From Streblospio benedicti (Eukaryota > Annelida > Polychaeta > Spionida > Spionidae), in the NCBI GenBank assembly GCA_019095985.1, contig CM032664.1:55317139-55381138 (forward strand): a stretch of DNA of 64,000 nucleotides, given 5' to 3'. Of this stretch, positions 59,354 through 64,000 are shown one piece after another. The notes beneath the pieces were generated by a model that worked only from the letters and a program-made list of their open reading frames with translations, had not been told where the DNA came from and did not search any database. Both the position numbers and the translations under genes were made by a program. Each line of letters begins with the position of its first letter. The stretch's first letter is position 1.

Positions 59354-60899
59354 ATTTATCAGTCTTTTCTAAACAATTACAACACTGTTTTAAAAAATGT
59401 GAAAAAGTAGTCCAGCTGAGTACAAGCATGAGAACCGGGTTATCGGGTACTTCTGGATCATGATAACCAGTGAAATTACATGAAAAAGAATGCTAAATCT
59501 AATTAATTATTTCTTCCCAACACCCGGACCCCGGCATGTCGTGATGATAAGTACATCGTTTGTTTCATGGAAATAGGACCAAAACAGGTAAAATCACCAC
59601 AAAACTGTTTTTGAACGTCTAAGGAGTATTATGTATTACATATGTTAAGGTGCTAAAAATGTGGCGATCATGTACTAAAGTATAAAGTTGTTACGCCATG
59701 GATTATACACAGACATCACTACTGAACGGGGGTGTCACGTCATGCCAGGGTGTGTATTTCACAGTATTACCCCGAACCCGGGTTACGGCGTGGTAGCTCA
59801 AATCTATAACTATTTTGCATTTATCAAAAATGTGTTACATCGTAAATAATCAATGGAGCAGAGCTAGGGTGTATGAAGCTAATTATGAGCTCGGAGTTCT
59901 GATTTTGCTACTAGTTTGATGTGAATAAAACATATCTATTTGCTGCTCGTTCGTTAAAATACTTGTAATTTGTCTGTATTCGTATGATCACAAAATTAGG
60001 CTTATATGCGCTATGATGTGTTGGTGTGTGATATCTTAATGAATACACTGAATTATTATTAGTCAGTTATTTCATGTTATACAATAAAACCTCTCAATCA
60101 AGACCCCCGGTGCCAATAGAGCTGGTCTATTGTAGAGGTCCATCTTAATGATCTATTTTGAGCGTATTATTAAATCAACAAGTTGTTGCAAACAATCCCT
60201 GTATAAATGTTTGGTCCATGAAAGGGGTCTTATCATAGATGTGGTGTTACTATAGATGTGGTCATATCAGTGAGGTTGTCTCATTTTAGAGATTTTGATA
60301 TTATGAATTAAAGTGGTCTTATCATAATGGTAGTGTCATTATAGGGGTGGTCTTATTGGTGACATGGTCTCATTATAGAGGTGGTTTTATCATAGACATG
60401 CTCTTATTATAGAGGTTGTCTCATTACAGAGGTGGTCTAATTAGTGAGGTTGTCTCATTCTAGAGGTGGCACTATTATTTATATGGTACCATTATAGAGA
60501 TGGTTTGATTATAGAAGTGGTCTTATTAATGAGCTGTTCTCATTATAGAAGTTGTCCTAATTTGAGTTAGTGGGCGCTCACTCAGCATGAGTGATGTCGT
60601 CTCTATAGACTCAAGCATGCAATTACACATGATGAAATTCAAACCTTCAAGGCTACAAATTCCATGTTGCAACCACGTTTCATATGTGAACTTCAATAAA
60701 AGCCTAAAGAAAGGAATCCCTAAGACTTCAAATGCGTATATATTAGTGATAATGTTGTTTCAGGTTCATCGGAGACACAGCAACAGATCCAGGGAGAAAC
60801 AAACATTAAACAGACTTTCGCTGTTCACCACCTTGGATCATGAATACCGTGCCTGTGGACACCAAGCAAGACAAGCTGATTGACGATAACAATTAATAG

Positions 60900-62005
60900 G
60901 GGTGTATTTTTGATTGATGCTACATTACAAAATGAACGTCAGTGACTTCCATTAAATAGAATATCTATCACAGAACATGGAACTGTGAAGAATGCATTCT
61001 TTTTACAATTATGAAATTTTGCAGCGTGCGTATGGATAAATGAATGTCAGTTTGAACACCCAGATTTTGAATTGATCTGCTGAAATTATCAGAATTGTAT
61101 CAGCATACACAAGACATATTAATTGATTCTACCAAGGTTACAATGATGTGTATAAGTATTCGTAATTCATTGCAATATCAGTGAAATTAACTTTTGACAT
61201 GATACTATACATTTTGTAGCCACTGCCCATGTGTTTGTATTGAAGGAGCCACTGTACTGCTCTGTACTGTTCGAATATACAGCAAAATGTACACCAAAAC
61301 GTATACATGTAATAGAAGGTCTACATGTGATTGTGTGGTGATTATTTGAAGAAGTGTGTGTGGATGTTTACTGAATGTGCTATTCTGTTCTTCCTGGTAT
61401 GCAGATATTCAAGGATAAACATTTTGATATCATTCAAATCAATAATAGCATTGTATTTAATTAATGTGCTATTTCATGCACATCTTTTGTAAACCAGATA
61501 GCATTTTTAGCAAATCTATAAAAAAAAGACTAGAAATTATATAGTATAGTATAGCAACCTTAAACTTGATATAGTCTATGTAGTAGTGTGAACTGTCAAG
61601 TACTAATATAATCTCAACCTCTAACACTGTATATACATTGTATACATTCAGTGTCTCAGAAAATTATTCTGTTTCTTTAGACGTCCAAAAATTGAAACTT
61701 TATGCCATGTACTGAGATTATAGCTGCCATGTCATTTTTCAAAGGAATGCTGATCTGTTAAATAAGGGCCAAGGTAAAAATATTTCTATGCTTTCTTTTA
61801 CAAGTGATATATGAATTAAAGTGCTTCACATTTAGAATTCGACCTGCATGCATGTTACCTGTTGAGGGACATAATTTGTGCCAGTTGTTGAAATAAATGC
61901 TTACTTTTTACTTTATGAGTTTATTGTTTAACATTTATCAGACCATCTAAATGCACTTCTATTCATTATCACCCAGGGGGTATGAAAACATTAAACCATT
62001 ATTAT
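60900..62005. other. Intergenic stretch after gene 2
   Basis: Homology with the gene 1 flank stops near 60,845. The remainder is AT-rich with no gene I can support. A possible AATAAA lies at about 61,892. Confidence 0.4.
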
Positions 62006-62010
62006 ACATA

Positions 62011-62160
62011 GGCAGATCCATGGGCACAGGGGGCGCCCCCTACCCCTTTTCCCACCAAAATACTTCATTTTCGTAGGGTTTTTGATGAAATCCTTATGTG
62101 CGCCTCCCCCCCTTTTTCCTTAAGTGCGCCCCCCCCCCTTTCCAAAAATCTGGATCTGCC
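62011..62160. mobile_element. MITE with 'GGCAGATCCA' ends, copy 2
   Basis: The ends 'ggcagatccatg' and 'tggatctgcc' are inverted copies, with C-runs inside. TA flanks both ends (62,009-62,010 and 62,161-62,162). It is the same family as 29,420-29,572. Confidence 0.8.
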
Positions 62161-62164
62161 TATG

Positions 62165-64000
62165 ATTATATGATTTACAGGCCATCCCTCTAAATTTGAT
62201 TGAAAATTTCAGCCATAAAATCACTATCAATTTCACTTGCAATCCAGATCTTCAACCACCCCAGCCCCTTATAAAATTAAGCTCAGTTCTTTCAGGTCTC
62301 GTCCTGTCATGCATCGCAAATATATGAAAAAAGTCTGTACTACCCTCTATTTTTTATTATGACAATATTGTAATAACAGCAGTAGTAAGATAAAAATGTT
62401 TCACTACATAGAATGTTGAATTTGTTTTTATCCAAGTGTTTCAAACGTTTTTTAGATTCAGATCAATCAAAATATAAATCTGCAATTATTGCTTACAACT
62501 CTCACAAAATCAAAGTAATCTTGAATGCCGTTTTGATGAACAATGGAAAAATAATACACAAAAACATAAAAGATGTAAGCATTGTGAGATCACTGTAATG
62601 ATATGAATGTTTATGTTCTGTTTAACTGCTGTTTGCACTATGTTTGATTCTGACAAGAGACCAATGATATAAATTCTTACATAATGAGCTATTCTATTTT
62701 TCATTTACTTACTGTACATCTCTCACTAATATAAAACAATGATACCGTGATATAGACATCTGAGTCACGCTGTCTAGTTGAGTGGAAGTTAAAGTTTTGC
62801 TTGTATGTGGATGTAAACGTAAAGGGGCTCTCAATTCTGAATGTATTTTGCTATCAATCTTAGGCCTAAAATGATAAACAGATTATCAGATACATACATG
62901 TAACCTTCTTGTGGTATCAAGGATGTGCTCAAAACAGGAGCTACTGCTTAAATGCCAATAAATGGAGTGCTGTGGGATAAGGCAAAGTCACAACAACCAG
63001 CATATTAAACTTGGTCAATATTCTGTAATGTGGGAGATTTTGGACATGTATCAAAAGATCTGATTTTCAGACATGACCTTTCACATAACAGACTCACTAT
63101 GTAGCTGAAAGTATTTTTATGAAATTGCCAAACAAGCGTCAATAAAGAATCGATTCAGCTATAATCGGTTCCCAGTCAAATGTCTGTTTAAATGCAATTT
63201 AATAATTTGAATGTTTTGTTGGTTTTATGTTTTGTGTGTATCGGATTTGTATGTGTGTGTGGGGGGGGGCCTATCTTTAAAAACTGGAACATTCTCTTGG
63301 CTGTGGACACCGACCCGGATCGTCTCGCCTAAATACAGCGAGATGGTGAGACAATTGGGAAGAAATAAATAACAAAAAAATATGTCTTGCCATCTTTAGG
63401 TGAAACTCGCTTTTAGGTGTATACATACATAATATAACACTCATTATTCTGATTGCAATATAAATCAAGTAACAGTGAAGGTGATAAGTGTTTAATGTGA
63501 CCGCCTAACTTGAAACGCACCATAAAGGAGGTAAGAATTACCTATGGAAAAAAATTACCTATAGAAATGAAATTGCAAGATGTATGAAGTATTTCAATGA
63601 ATTGTTCCGACAACAGTGATTTTCAAATTTTAGCCGTGAAAATAGATCATGGTAATGCAACACACTGTACACGATGAAAGAAACTGCATTTTTGCAGTCT
63701 TTTTTCAAACAGTCCTGAGACCCCCGAGACGGCCACCATGGCTGATGCTAACTACATACCCCACGCCAATGTGTTGGGCACGCAATTCTTGCTGACAGGA
63801 TTGTCTTTCTGCTGACTTGTTCCAACGGGGAGACAAATCGTCACATGAACTGATCTGGCGTGGCACAAGAACATGGATCATAACGGGCTACATACAAAAC
63901 GTGTTTTCCAGGTCACCACAAATTTATGCCATCCTTTTTTATATCATGGCTATTCCAAGTTCTGGATAATTGAAGCCAAACATAGCCATAGTCTTAAAGG
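62165..64000. other. Intergenic stretch to the window end
   Basis: This is AT-rich DNA with a G-run at about 63,261 and no gene I can support. 63,720-63,860 is GC-richer and could hold an exon, but no splice-bounded frame stood out. Confidence 0.35.

Overview
This window is nuclear DNA from an animal, most likely a marine invertebrate. The background is AT-rich, the exons are small and GC-rich with GT..AG introns, the intergenic DNA is crowded with repeats, and there are two 100-base runs of N (scaffold gaps). The genes fit an amphioxus-like or lophotrochozoan animal (a secreted coiled-coil C1q protein and lineage-specific kinases), but I cannot name the species from sequence alone.

1-13 kb is mobile-element territory. 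A 2.9 kb element with ~205 bp terminal inverted repeats (1476-4368) carries a degenerate multi-exon gene of a widespread uncharacterised family with nuclease-like acidic motifs. Next come a LINE fragment (~4.64-5.64 kb), remnants of a small MITE, and a second inverted-repeat structure built from a 'CACTTCACAGTT'-type minisatellite (8.87-10.48 kb). 13.6-15.5 kb holds a three-exon C1q-domain gene on the minus strand whose splice phases agree, but whose C1q domain ends early. 16.4-23.5 kb has another LINE fragment, a 652 bp TIR element and several dispersed repeats.

24-60 kb is a locus of kinase-like genes on the plus strand. Gene 1 (24.0-33.5 kb) encodes a non-RD kinase domain (HCD in place of HRD) in four exons. 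A three-exon C-terminal module that I cannot assign to any family follows downstream. Gene 2 (51.0-59.1 kb) starts at an assembly gap and encodes the kinase C-lobe, a 91-residue charged coiled-coil exon made of a DNA minisatellite, and a second copy of the same C-terminal module. The module, its introns and its 3' flank are segmentally duplicated: the main copies are ~30.4-35.5 kb and ~55.4-60.8 kb, a terminal-exon copy lies at 37.86-40.1 kb, and a fragment lies at 54.2-55.1 kb. The introns are strongly C-rich on the plus strand and full of 'gagaccacctctctatt' units.

Between two near-identical terminal-exon copies sits ~2.3 kb of bacterial coding sequence (35,566-37,857, minus strand). It encodes a PAS-histidine kinase-receiver-hemerythrin protein followed by the start of a response regulator, and several apparent indels interrupt it. 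A chimeric read or misassembly is the simplest reading; a recent bacterial insertion is the alternative.

60.9-64 kb and most of 42-50 kb are repeat-bearing intergenic DNA with no gene I can support.
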